Source of the DNA: Hymenobacter sp. YC55
GTDB taxonomy: Bacteria; Bacteroidota; Bacteroidia; Cytophagales; Hymenobacteraceae
DNA length: 64,000 nt
Assembly: GCF_029433095.1 (NCBI RefSeq)
Contig: NZ_JARNTX010000006.1
Location: 124,001-188,000 of the forward strand
Direction: 5' to 3'
Every line of letters starts with the position of its first letter. Position 1 is the first letter of the stretch. The notes beneath the pieces are model-generated. The model worked only from the letters and a program-made list of their open reading frames with translations. It was not told the DNA's origin and did not search any database. A program made the position numbers and the translations under genes. Below, one piece after another: positions 1 to 8,525 of this stretch.

Positions 1-636
1 AATCAGTGGGTGATTCTGCCCGCGGAAGTAGCCCACAAATACGGCTCCCACGACGTCACGCCTTGGACTATCTATTGGCTGCACTTTGCGGGGCAGCAGG
101 CCGCAGCCTTGTACGCCTACCTGAGCAAAGGCGCTGAGGATGAACCGTTGACCGTGCTCTTTACTGAGGAAAGAATTCGGCTGTTTGAAGCGCTATTCTC
201 GCAACTTACGCTGCTGCCCACATCCGATGGCATCGTGCAGGCCTCGCTGAGTTTGCCGCATTTTCTGGCTACACTTTCCCTGAGCGAAGTTAGTCCGGTG
301 CTCCAGCCCTCCACTACCAACGTGGTGGCTGCCTCCATCGACTACATGCGCGAACACCTGGAGCGTACCGTGACGGTGCAGGAGCTAGCGCAGCAAGCTA
401 GGTTGTCGCCCTCACACTTCTCGGCCCTCTTCCGCACGCAAACCGGCCGGCCGCCTATCGTGTACTTCAACTCGCTGAAAGTACAAAGGGCCTGCCAGCA
501 GCTCATCAATACGGCATTACCAATCAAAGAGATAGCCCGGCAGCTAGGTGCGGAAGATGCCTATTACTTCTCCCGGCTCTTCACCAAAGTAATGGGCGTT
601 TCGCCCCGGCAATTCCGCAAACTCAACGCGACGTAA
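1..636 (+). CDS. AraC-family transcriptional regulator, 5'-truncated by the window
   Basis: The reading frame is open from base 1 (N-Q-W then V-I-L-P-A-E), so the gene starts upstream and the GTG at position 10 is only the first possible codon seen. The visible N-terminal half has the pattern of an AraC cupin-like sensor domain (HKYGSHD, then PWTIYWLHFAG). The last 100 residues are a double helix-turn-helix: TVQELAQQARLSPSHFSALF is the first helix pair, and IKEIARQLG with YYFSRLFTKVMGVSPRQFR is the second. Such proteins usually bind a sugar and activate a neighbouring catabolic gene. The target is not visible; the nearby GH67 remnant and CE15 esterase suggest glucuronoxylan, which is inference. 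Confidence 0.9.
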   Translation, partial: NQWVILPAEVAHKYGSHDVTPWTIYWLHFAGQQAAALYAYLSKGAEDEPLTVLFTEERIRLFEALFSQLTLLPTSDGIVQASLSLPHFLATLSLSEVSPVLQPSTTNVVAASIDYMREHLERTVTVQELAQQARLSPSHFSALFRTQTGRPPIVYFNSLKVQRACQQLINTALPIKEIARQLGAEDAYYFSRLFTKVMGVSPRQFRKLNAT

Positions 637-882
637 CGCCTGCTACCGATGTGTGGTTGTGTCTGTGAATTTCAGCGGGCAACATAAAAGCGTTGGTTCA
701 CTAATACTTGCAAGGGGCCACCTCTCAAAGGAGTGAAGCGTTACGGTTCGTCTTCTTAGGGTGCCAGCTTAGCATTCTCCGGCGCACCGAATAGGGTAGC
801 ATACCGAAAAAACTTAGGCATACGTGCGGAGTAGAACGGTAAAGTGAGCAGCCTGCGAGGGGCTGGCTAGTAAGCTACATGG

Positions 883-1149
883 CTAGGGTTGACGGGGCTG
901 CCTCGGGGGCCGGGGCGGCGAGTCATTGGCAATCACCGCTTCCAAGGTGTGCATCGGCGGCTCAACGGTGGCCGGAATGGGCATATGGCTAAATTGCTGG
1001 AAATAGAGCAAGCAAGCGTCTTTCCACAGCACGGCATTACCGCTTTGGGAGCGGAGCTTGTTCTGCACCGCCGCGAAGCGTTCGGCATCCACGTAGGGCT
1101 GCGCTTTATCCCACACCTGCTGAAATTGGCGCACCTGCTGCACGCCCAG
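883..1149 (-). pseudogene. GH67 alpha-glucuronidase remnant (C-terminal ~80 residues)
   Basis: Only the tail of a GH67 alpha-glucuronidase is present. Diagnostic pieces are GVQQVRQFQQVWDKAQPYVD, then AVQNKLRSQSGNAVLWKDAC and LLYFQQFSHMPIP, which match the conserved end of this intracellular xylan side-chain enzyme (usually about 700 residues). The catalytic domain is missing. At about position 1149 the frame changes directly into an unrelated PAS-like segment on the same strand, so this is a deletion or recombination scar and not an active gene. A GH67 enzyme would fit functionally with the CE15 esterase downstream on the same strand. Confidence 0.75.
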
Positions 1150-1330
1150 GGTGCACCCGCGCAAGCAGCCCTGGCAACTCGTCGTTGACCTGCGCGCAGT
1201 GGCCGAGCAGCACCCGCTCGTAGGCCGGGTTGACATACGTGACCCGCAGCTCCGCCATGTGGTAGACAAAGAATATGTAGGGCGCAGCGTGCAGAAAGTC
1301 TTCGAGGAAAAGAACGGGAAAAGGCATTAG
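1148..1330 (-). pseudogene. PAS-domain (sensor kinase) remnant
   Basis: A segment of about 60 codons reads as the start of a PAS sensor domain: FLEDFLHAAPYIFFVYHMAE, then VTYVNPAYERVLLGHC, then VNDELPGLLARVHP. In Bacteroidota such segments normally begin long hybrid histidine kinases. Here it stops abruptly and the sequence continues, one frame off, as the tail of a GH67 glucuronidase. No convincing start codon or upstream partner was found. It is interpreted as the left-over end of a sensor kinase gene. Confidence 0.55.
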
Positions 1331-1402
1331 AACCAGCTTGATGGTGCAGGACAAGATAGTCAGAGTAGCGGTGGGCATACAAGCACGGCAGGTTTGCCAC
1401 AA

Positions 1403-1722
1403 CAGGTTCGCTGGCCTACGCTGCCGAGCAAGTTAAGCTAAGAGAAAAGAGGGCATCCTTAGTGGCAGAAAGTATCGAACAGAGTAGATAGGTAGCTATG
1501 CACCCCGTGCACCTACGTATAGCATGACTAATACCATGCTTGCTGAAAACCCATGAATAGGTTCGATAGACTTGCTATGCTCATTCAATTGTAAGCCTAG
1601 CGCGTAGTAAGCGGCCCGGCCTTGGCGCTGCAGTTTAAAGTGAGTTTGCACACGGCCTACCCTGACTTGCGCAGCCTGGAGATAGCTGGGGTCGAGCATG
1701 GATTCGGCAATTTCCTGCCACG
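1403..1722. other. intergenic stretch, possible further gene remnant
   Basis: No intact gene is seen. On the minus strand about 50 codons (around 1550-1715) read smoothly (QEIAESMLDPSYLQAAQVRV, then FKLQRQGRAAYYALGLQLNE) and could be the end of another broken gene. I do not recognise the family and the frame has no sensible start, because its upstream part runs through the terminator at 1723-1750. Confidence 0.3.
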
Positions 1723-1750
1723 AAAAAGCCCCGCTGTAGCGGGGCTTTTT
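1723..1750 (-). terminator. rho-independent terminator of the CE15 gene
   Basis: A 12-bp perfect stem (AAAAAGCCCCGC / GCGGGGCTTTTT) with a TGTA loop and T-runs on both strands lies 10 bp beyond the stop of the CE15 gene. It could work in both directions. Confidence 0.9.
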
Positions 1751-1760
1751 TGTTGCGTAA

Positions 1761-4178
1761 TTACTGGATGAGTATGCGCTCTGTTTTGGTTGTATCACCT
1801 TTAAAACGAAGTAAGTAAACGCCCGGTTTGAGCTTCTCGCTGGAAATACTAAGCGTGGCCTGCTTGCCTACGTTCACCTGCGACATCACTCTACCCACAA
1901 CATCAACAACTTCGATGCTCGTTATATGCGACGGGTCAGCTCCTAACTTGATGTTGATTTGCTCTTGGGCAGGATTTGGATAAACTTCAATGCCATTATT
2001 TGCGGAGGCACTCGAATTGCTCGCAACAACGCCGCAATTGGTAGCGGGCGAGCCTAAGTTGCTGATGGAAGCCATAGAGGTGGCCAGCACAAGTTTATCG
2101 AGTTTTGCCCCGCCGCCTGCGTTATAGGCAATAGTTAAGGTATGCGGACCTACCGGTAAGACTATATCCCGTAGTTTCAACCACCCCCAACCGCCGCTGG
2201 TATTCACTTCCTTGACGCTCACATCATCAATGTAGTAGGTGTTGGCCACCTGCCCCATGTCGAACAAGAAGGTGGTGGAAGCCAGGGAGGCCGTTATGGT
2301 CCAGGAAACCTGCTGCCACTCCGTTCCGATGGTTTGATCTGCTTGGTACTGCGGGCTGCTAGGCCCGGTGGAAAGCCGGATGGAACCACCCGCTGCAGCG
2401 GCTCTTACCCAATAAGAAATCACGTATTGTTTGCTAACAGTAGTCGGGAATGCCGCACTCGACACTTGTACCCGCCACTGGTTGCCGGGCTGGGCAGTCG
2501 GGTTCACTACCTTTAGCGAGCCACTGCCCGTATGAGCTTCCGTAGCAACGGTATTGGCCGTGACAGTCGCACCGGTTGTGTTAACCGTCGTCCAGCCCGT
2601 TAGGCCGCTTTCAAATCCGTTGTTTGCGATTAGCTGACTGGCTGCCGTTTGAAAAGCACCGTTATCAACCTGCAGCCAGTACCCGTACTCTTCCCCGGCG
2701 GGGACGTTTTGCCGCACCACCAGGTTGTAAGTAGCGGCGCTGTCAATAGTGAAGGGCATTACCAGCTGGGACGCGGCCCCAGTAGGCGGAGCGGACGGGC
2801 TACTCAACCCGCTTTTCACCCGCACATACTTGCCATTGGAAGCTTCCGTATCGTTCACCATATCCCAGCTCGACCCTACGGTTGCGCATTCGGCTTCCAG
2901 CCATATGCGTTTGCCCAGCGGTTCAGCGGGTAACACGGGGTTTGCGGTTCCCCACCACTTATACCAGCGCTGATAATCCAGCGCCGGGTACGGGTGCGTA
3001 GTAATATTGGTGTTGACGCTGGTGTTGCCGAGCAGAAACTTATCCACGAAGGCTTCCATGGCAGGCTGCTGAGTAGCGGGCACGGCGCAGTGGTTGTGGG
3101 CTCCGTCTATATAGAAGCCGAATCGGTCGCCGATGCCCAGCGTCTTCCACACCTCGTGCGCGGCCCGCGCCGAGACATAGGCCGCAGGATTTGCTAGCCA
3201 CTCGAAATCGGTGTTACCCGTGACTAGTAAGGCCCGTGGGGCAATCATGGCCATCAGTTCGTGGTGGTCGTGCGGCAGCTTGGCCACATTCGTACTCTCA
3301 AACCGTTTCATATCGTCCTTGAACCAGCGGTAATCCGTGGCACCTAGTTTTTCCACCGCGCCCAACGTTTCGGAAACGCGCCAAGCCGGGGCACCGCCGC
3401 CGCCCGATTCTTGGGCTATGGTCAGCGCAATACGCTCATCCAAGGCTCCCGAAAACAAGGCCATCTTGCCCGCGTACGAGCAACCCGTCACGCCGAGGTG
3501 CTTCAGGTCGATGGGTAAACTTGCTTGTACTAGTTCTAAGCCATCGATAAGGCGGCTCACTCCCCAGCTCCAGGCCGCGTACTGGCCCGAATTCTCGAGG
3601 TTTTGATCGGGATAGAGTTGGAAGTAAGGGTCCGTTAGTTGCGGGTTGCCGTACGTGGTGACGTTGTTGTGGTTATACTGAATGCGGGCAATGTTGCGGC
3701 TGGTGAATACGGCCGCTGGCACGCTCCCCGACAAACTATTCATGCCAATGATGGCCGGAAACGGCCCGGGGCCAGTTGGCAAGCTCACTTGCGAAGTCAG
3801 CGTCAGCGTTTTGCCGTTGACCGTGACGTTGACGGTGAGCGTTCCATTGCCTGTGCCCGTGCCAGGCGCGTAGCTGGCCGTGATGGTTTGCGGCCGCTCG
3901 GGCTTACGTCCTATTTCATAGTTCTCAATCTCGGCCTTGATTTCATTGCGGCGGCATTCCCAATCGCTGAAATTGGTGGAGCGTCCCCGGCCATCCGACC
4001 ACATAAAAGGATCGGTTAACGGTTCTATAGCCGGCAGCTGATTGAACGCGGGTAATGGAGGAGCTACACAGCTTCCTCCCGTATTCTCAACTGTATACAC
4101 GAGCGGCGGCGCTTGGGCAAATACTTCCAGACTCAGGAAGTACAGCAAGAGCATAAGCGAAGTAAGTTTTGCTTTCAT
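1761..4178 (-). CDS. CE15 4-O-methyl-glucuronoyl methylesterase with nested CBMs and a T9SS sorting domain
   Basis: A secreted 805-residue esterase expected to cut ester bonds between lignin alcohols and 4-O-methyl-glucuronic acid of xylan. Residues 1-21 are a signal peptide (ends EVFAQ). The CE15 domain spans about 40-385 and shows the nucleophile motif GCSYAGK (Ser234), the acid Glu257 in QESGGGG, and His361 in GAHNHC. A CBM6/35-like domain begins at about 425 (RIWLEAECATVG) and resumes at about 661 (GGWGWLKLRDIVLP...GAKLDKL). Between these halves, about 514-657, sits a CBM4/9-like domain (NNGFESGLTGWT...YYIDDVSVKEV). Residues 731-805 are a T9SS type A sorting domain (VYPNPAQEQ...PGVYLLRF). 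The ATG at 4178 is chosen over an upstream ATG at 4298 because it directly precedes the signal peptide. Confidence 0.9.
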   Translation of the reverse strand: MKAKLTSLMLLLYFLSLEVFAQAPPLVYTVENTGGSCVAPPLPAFNQLPAIEPLTDPFMWSDGRGRSTNFSDWECRRNEIKAEIENYEIGRKPERPQTITASYAPGTGTGNGTLTVNVTVNGKTLTLTSQVSLPTGPGPFPAIIGMNSLSGSVPAAVFTSRNIARIQYNHNNVTTYGNPQLTDPYFQLYPDQNLENSGQYAAWSWGVSRLIDGLELVQASLPIDLKHLGVTGCSYAGKMALFSGALDERIALTIAQESGGGGAPAWRVSETLGAVEKLGATDYRWFKDDMKRFESTNVAKLPHDHHELMAMIAPRALLVTGNTDFEWLANPAAYVSARAAHEVWKTLGIGDRFGFYIDGAHNHCAVPATQQPAMEAFVDKFLLGNTSVNTNITTHPYPALDYQRWYKWWGTANPVLPAEPLGKRIWLEAECATVGSSWDMVNDTEASNGKYVRVKSGLSSPSAPPTGAASQLVMPFTIDSAATYNLVVRQNVPAGEEYGYWLQVDNGAFQTAASQLIANNGFESGLTGWTTVNTTGATVTANTVATEAHTGSGSLKVVNPTAQPGNQWRVQVSSAAFPTTVSKQYVISYWVRAAAAGGSIRLSTGPSSPQYQADQTIGTEWQQVSWTITASLASTTFLFDMGQVANTYYIDDVSVKEVNTSGGWGWLKLRDIVLPVGPHTLTIAYNAGGGAKLDKLVLATSMASISNLGSPATNCGVVASNSSASANNGIEVYPNPAQEQINIKLGADPSHITSIEVVDVVGRVMSQVNVGKQATLSISSEKLKPGVYLLRFKGDTTKTERILIQ

Positions 4179-4281
4179 TGTTGGGATTTTAATGGGTAGT
4201 GTGGATAGACTTCTAGAGGAAGATAAAAGCGATAAAAAAGAAAAGCCCTTCTTTATCTTAGAAGGGTGCAAAAAAAGGTAC

Positions 4282-4307
4282 CGCAAACGCTTCTGCAAAC
4301 GATTGCG
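4282..4307. promoter_or_regulatory. candidate LacI/CRE-like operator upstream of the CE15 gene
   Basis: Two adjacent sites with the LacI-family layout (half-sites around a central CG) lie about 105 bp before the CE15 start: TGCAAACGATTGCG (4294-4307), a near-perfect palindrome, and a weaker overlapping CGCAAACGCTTCTG (4282-4295). The cognate regulator is unknown. It differs from the TGCTAAA sites in the mannan region. Confidence 0.35.
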
Positions 4308-4421
4308 GTTCTATAACAACCAAATGTTGTAATCCTAACTGTGTTAGTGATTCTCGCTGTTGTGGTTAATAACCAGCTCCTAGCTTATGCACAGCCTCGG
4401 TTAGTTACCTCCCACCTACTT

Positions 4422-4476
4422 AATGCAAAGCGTTCCGGCATGGCCACAACAGAGCCACACCGGAACGCTTTGCATT
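4422..4476. terminator. long hairpin between the CE15 and M4 protease genes
   Basis: A 17-bp perfect inverted repeat (AATGCAAAGCGTTCCGG and its complement) closes a 21-nt loop that itself contains TGGC/GCCA. It lies 160 bp beyond the stop of the M4 protease gene and has no T-tract. It probably ends that transcript or stabilises its 3' end. Confidence 0.55.
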
Positions 4477-4637
4477 GGATAATAAATTGGTACAGCCAGC
4501 TGGGAGAGCTGCTGCCTTTCATATTGAATCACCGCTTTTTGCGGCCTTCAATTAATTTAAATGCTCCTGGAATTTAGCAATTTATGCTCTCCATCAACGT
4601 GGGGCAGCAAGCTTGGCGTCGGCACCCTTGGTCAAAA

Positions 4638-6158
4638 TCAGCTGGTCATGGCTACCTCGTTTTTTACTTGTTCCAGGTTCTGCGGCTGGTTGAACGAGAG
4701 TCCAGCTGCGGAACTGCTAGCAACCACCTGGGGCTGCTTTTCCTTTGATATACCCTTGTTGGTTCCTGATGCTGGTTTGCCGAGTGTTTGCCAACTGCTC
4801 CAGTTGTCGGCGCCGGCCGCCTGTTGCCAGATACGGGAAAAGGCGCCCTCCTTTCCTATGCAGAACACTTCCAATCTGCCATCTTGGTTTTGCGAAACCG
4901 AGAATTGCTTTACCTCTCCTCCCAACGACTTCCAGCCGCTCCAATTGCCCCCTTCACCGGCAGCTATTTGGTAGGTATGCCATAGGGCCTTATCGGTCCC
5001 GATGCAAAACAGCTCCCACCGCCCGTCCTTGGTGCTTGCCACTGTGAAGGGGACGGTAGGTTGCTCGGGAATTACGATGTTGATGCCTACGGTCTTCCAA
5101 GCTTTCGCCACGGCAGCCTGGATGGTATCGCCGTATAGCTGGCCGGCTTTTTCAACGGTAAGTTCCGCGAAATCCTGAAACTGAGCCGTAGGGGAAAGCC
5201 TTGAATCAATCAGTGCCTGGTACCAGATGTGCCCGGCTTTCTCCCACGCTTTTCCGCCAATTGCCGTGGCGGCTAAATAAAAGGCCTTGTTGGGAATTCC
5301 CGAGTTGATGTGCACTCCGCCGTTGTCACTAGTGGTAGTGTCGTACTTGCTCATGTGATCGGGCTGCGGGTCTTTGCCTATCAACCAATCATCGTAGGCC
5401 GTGCCCGGGGCTTTCATCGAGCGTAAAGCCGTTCCCTTTATGCTAGAAGTAAACAAGCCCGCCCCAATCAACCAATCCGCCTGCTCTGCGGTCTGACCTA
5501 GGGCCCGTTGTTTGACCAAGGAGCCAAACACGTCGGAGAGGGACTCGTTAAGGGCCCCGGGCTGGTCGTGATACTCAAGGCCAGCTGTGTGTTCGGTTAC
5601 CCCGTGCGCTAACTCATGGCCGATAACATCGATGGACAGCGTGAACCGGTTGAAAATGAACCCGTCGCCATCACCGAACACCATTTGCGTTCCGTCCCAA
5701 AACGCGTTGTTGTACCGGTAATCATAGTGAACGGTCGCACTCATGTCCATGCCTTTGGCGTCGATAGAATTGCGCTGGTAGATTTCCCAGAACAAATCGA
5801 AGGTGGCACCGAAACCGTCGTAGGCTTCATCGGTTGCAACATCGCCATTTGAATTCTGCCCTTCTTTGCGGACCAGGGTACCAGGCAACAAGGTGGAGTT
5901 CTCAGCGTTGTGAACCAAACGATTTTTACGCGGCGCTTCCAAGGCTGAGGAAGCAGAGGTTTCCCCTTCGGCCTTGGCACTTGTAGTTTGCAGCTGCGTT
6001 ATTCGTTGGGCCCGAAGCAATGAGTCTTGCTGGAGGGTGCGGAGCGCGGTTTCGCGTTGCTCTTCATTGCCGTTCTTGGCAATGTTTTCCAATATGTGGG
6101 GTGGAATAACCTGGCAAACGCATTTGCCATTTGCACAGGCGGGTTGATGCTGGCTCAT
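4638..6158 (-). CDS. M4 family (protealysin-type) metallopeptidase with C-terminal lectin-like repeats
   Basis: A 506-residue zinc endopeptidase of the thermolysin family. There is no signal peptide; residues 7-30 (CVCQVIPPHILENIAKNG) match the short propeptide of protealysin-type enzymes. The catalytic domain, about 80-360, holds HELAH (His181, Glu182, His185), the third zinc ligand Glu205 in ALNESLSDVFG, and the active-site His283 in DNGGVHINSG. After residue 365 come two repeats of about 45 residues (DGRWELFCIG...WSGWKSLGG and DGRLEVFCIG...WSSWQTLG) resembling blades of PLL/tachylectin-like sugar-binding propellers. Two blades are too few for a closed propeller, so this may be a shortened domain. 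An emfourin-type inhibitor gene lies 51 bp upstream on the same strand. Confidence 0.9.
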   Translation of the reverse strand: MSQHQPACANGKCVCQVIPPHILENIAKNGNEEQRETALRTLQQDSLLRAQRITQLQTTSAKAEGETSASSALEAPRKNRLVHNAENSTLLPGTLVRKEGQNSNGDVATDEAYDGFGATFDLFWEIYQRNSIDAKGMDMSATVHYDYRYNNAFWDGTQMVFGDGDGFIFNRFTLSIDVIGHELAHGVTEHTAGLEYHDQPGALNESLSDVFGSLVKQRALGQTAEQADWLIGAGLFTSSIKGTALRSMKAPGTAYDDWLIGKDPQPDHMSKYDTTTSDNGGVHINSGIPNKAFYLAATAIGGKAWEKAGHIWYQALIDSRLSPTAQFQDFAELTVEKAGQLYGDTIQAAVAKAWKTVGINIVIPEQPTVPFTVASTKDGRWELFCIGTDKALWHTYQIAAGEGGNWSGWKSLGGEVKQFSVSQNQDGRLEVFCIGKEGAFSRIWQQAAGADNWSSWQTLGKPASGTNKGISKEKQPQVVASSSAAGLSFNQPQNLEQVKNEVAMTS

Positions 6159-6209
6159 GGATTTTATGATTTAAGGTTAACGCTTAGATAAAAAGGGCTG
6201 CATTCTTGG

Positions 6210-6524
6210 TCATGGTGAAGGGTGGGCCATCAGGCGAAGGTGAGACACAAGCCGTTGAAGATTCGCGTCCGCAATGGGGTCGGTAAGTTGAATGGAGTGT
6301 ACCTGAGGGCCATCTTCCACAGTGAGCGTGTAGGTTCTGTAGTCGGCAGCGCCTTTCGCTACGGTACCGGGTTGGGTGGGCTGGTCGAAAAAATGAGCCT
6401 CCCGCACATAAGATTCCACTTGTTGGGCCTGCTGCGGGCTGAGTTGAGTTGTGTCGAGAACAAAAGGTCGGCTTAAGGCAGGCAGAAAGGCGAAGCCTCC
6501 CTCCATTCGGAAATCTATTTTCAT
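6210..6524 (-). CDS. emfourin-type M4 protease inhibitor
   Basis: A 104-residue protein with the pattern of emfourin, the protealysin inhibitor known from Serratia: MKIDFRMEGGFAFLP at the N-terminus, then KGAADYRTYTLTVEDG and IQLTDP. Emfourins bind the active site of M4 proteases and are usually encoded next to them. Here the inhibitor comes first and the M4 protease follows after 51 bp, so both are probably on one mRNA. The ATG at 6524 gives the family's normal N-terminus; an ATG 29 codons upstream adds residues unlike the family. There is no signal peptide, which fits an intracellular inhibitor protecting the cell from the leaderless protease. Confidence 0.8.
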   Translation of the reverse strand: MKIDFRMEGGFAFLPALSRPFVLDTTQLSPQQAQQVESYVREAHFFDQPTQPGTVAKGAADYRTYTLTVEDGPQVHSIQLTDPIADANLQRLVSHLRLMAHPSP

Positions 6525-7783
6525 TCCTCGCTTGATTACCTCGTTTGCAGGTTGAAGCTCTAGTGAACCGGCTCGTAAAATCCTTGACCTTAGCAGCCTA
6601 ACCGTCAACACCGGCTTTTAGAGGCCTGCTCGCCGGAGTACAAAGTGCAGGTTGAAAGTCGCCGTGCAGTTTTCTTAAGCGCTTTGATAGCAGCAAGCTC
6701 GTGCTAGCCGTCAGATGCAACGTGTGCAACCCGGCCAAGAAGCTCATGCTCCATGCGAAACACGGGCGGCATAAAATCCAACAACCGGACAAGACTGCAG
6801 TATCCTTGTTTCATACTACAAACGCTTAGTTAAGACAAACTCAATGCGCGCCAGATGCTTGCTCCTTAGGGCGCTGCTAGTGACGTAGCAGTACCTCATC
6901 CATGCTGTTGTTCTCCTCTTCTGCTGCTGCGCGATGCAAGTACCTTCCACGAAGGAAGATCGTTGTCGGGTGCATTGGGTCAGTGCTAGCACTGAATTTT
7001 CAAATGGCTTTGCCCTTGCTGTGCCTTGGGTGAAAATCAAGCAGCCTGCTTGCGTCAGCACAAGAGGCAAAACCAACTCGTGCTCATAAGTAAAAATCAA
7101 CTTGTTCCCCTTATGGTTCGAAGCCGACACACGCCGAGCGCACAGTCCCTTATCAGGCGCCTGCTCTTCGAAACTGCTGCCCAGTGCACAACTAGATCTA
7201 AGGACTTGAAACAGATCAAGTTGATTGAGTTATCAGCTTTGTTGTTGGCTATAGCTGTAATGCGCCGTTTCGCACTTACCCATGCTTGACATAGAGCCGC
7301 CTATAACGTATAATATGTTGTCTTTTAGAGTAGTGCGAATAGCAGGAGCGTCCGCCAGCATCCTTGTTTTGCCAGTCAACAATAGCTATGCATCTACGTG
7401 ATTTAGAGGACAGACCGAGGTGTCATTAAACCGAGTGGTAGTGCCTACAACCTGAACAGCTAGGGGTGTAAGGAATCCTTGATGTAGTGAAGTAAGATAT
7501 ACTTGATAATCAGGCTTATACTTCACTATCTAAAATTGAATTATAGCCACAGTGCTAAGCACTGCGCCAAAATTGAATTTATTCTGTAGCGGCAGAGCAA
7601 CAGTTGTTAGAAATCGATTACTAAGACGACTTATATAATGGTGTAAAATATTGACAATTAGCTTATATCATTAAACATAATGCGTGTTGCTGTATGGCAC
7701 TAGAGCATCAACAAATTGGATCAGGTGCCGTTGAGTCAGCAAAGCAAGAGGATCTTGCTCAGCACTCTATCGTTTATTTTGCC
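6525..7783. other. gene-free stretch of about 1.26 kb
   Basis: Short open frames occur on both strands but none has a recognisable domain, sensible composition or good start. The second half (7300-7690) is AT-rich and should hold the promoter of the DUF892 gene. No repeats or RNA genes were recognised. Confidence 0.6.
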
Positions 7784-8263
7784 ATGAACACCGACGACCT
7801 CAAACAACTCATTCAAGACGGCTTATCCGCGCAGCAGGCAGGCAGCCAAGTAGCGGCGCAAGCAACCGACGAAATTCTCAACGATGCCACGCATCCAGCT
7901 CTGAAGCAGGCCTTGGAACAAGGCAACGAAACAGCCAAGCAATGGGCGCAGCGCATCGAGCGGGCCCTGGCCGAAGTAGGCAGTGGAGAAAAGCAGAAAA
8001 ATGAAATTCTGGAAGCCCATTATGAAGTGAGCAAACAGATTCGAGCGAAAGCCACCACTGACGCCGTACGTGACCTTGGCATTATTGCCAGCGGCCAGTT
8101 GGCTTTGCACTATTGGATTGCTTCTTTCGGCACGGTTGCATCATATGCGGCCTCCGCAGGCTTTACCCAAACCGAGCAAGAGTTGAAAGCCTCGGTGCAA
8201 GAAGCCAAGCAAGCCGACGAGCAACACACCGATATCGCGCAGCAGATCCTGGCTGAGCAATAA
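7784..8263 (+). CDS. DUF892 / YciE-YciF ferritin-like protein
   Basis: A 159-residue all-helical protein of the DUF892 family: N-terminal MNTDDLKQLIQDGL, a helix starting HPALKQALEQGNETAKQWAQ with the spacing seen in YciF, and a central ILEAHYEVSKQIRAKA. These four-helix-bundle proteins fold like ferritins, may bind a dimetal centre and are often stress-induced. Canonical members carry several Glu/His ligands; here they are only partly visible, so metal binding is uncertain. The ATG at 7784 is preferred to one 30 codons upstream because it gives the family's start. It is monocistronic, with a terminator 30 bp downstream. Confidence 0.7.
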   Translation: MNTDDLKQLIQDGLSAQQAGSQVAAQATDEILNDATHPALKQALEQGNETAKQWAQRIERALAEVGSGEKQKNEILEAHYEVSKQIRAKATTDAVRDLGIIASGQLALHYWIASFGTVASYAASAGFTQTEQELKASVQEAKQADEQHTDIAQQILAEQ

Positions 8264-8292
8264 GTGTTGTGGCCCTTGTTCAACAAGTGGCT

Positions 8293-8330
8293 AAAAAGCC
8301 TAGTTGGTCGAATGGCTAACTAGGCTTTTT
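8293..8330 (+). terminator. rho-independent terminator after the DUF892 gene
   Basis: A 13-bp perfect stem (AAAAAGCCTAGTT / AACTAGGCTTTTT) with a 12-nt loop and a run of six T. Confidence 0.9.
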
Positions 8331-8525
8331 TCTTTAGGGACTCTAGACTGCATAATTGCCGAGCGCAGATTGTTTGATCTGTTTTCAGAGCATTTTCCGG
8401 CTTTTCCACTAATGAGCAAATCCGTTCTTTACGGCTAACACATTATTGTTCTATTATATTTTTTGCTTGCATATATAGCTAGCGTTCCTGTTATTACAGC
8501 TCACGCTGTTCACAACCAACAACTT

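Noticed and set aside
4179..4298. 40-residue N-terminal extension of the CE15 esterase
   Set aside because: The ATG at 4178 starts a clean signal peptide; the extension would bury it and overlaps the likely promoter.
6816..7289. Two overlapping small frames in the 6.5-7.7 kb gap
   Set aside because: Odd composition, no domain, no good start context; treated as gene-free.
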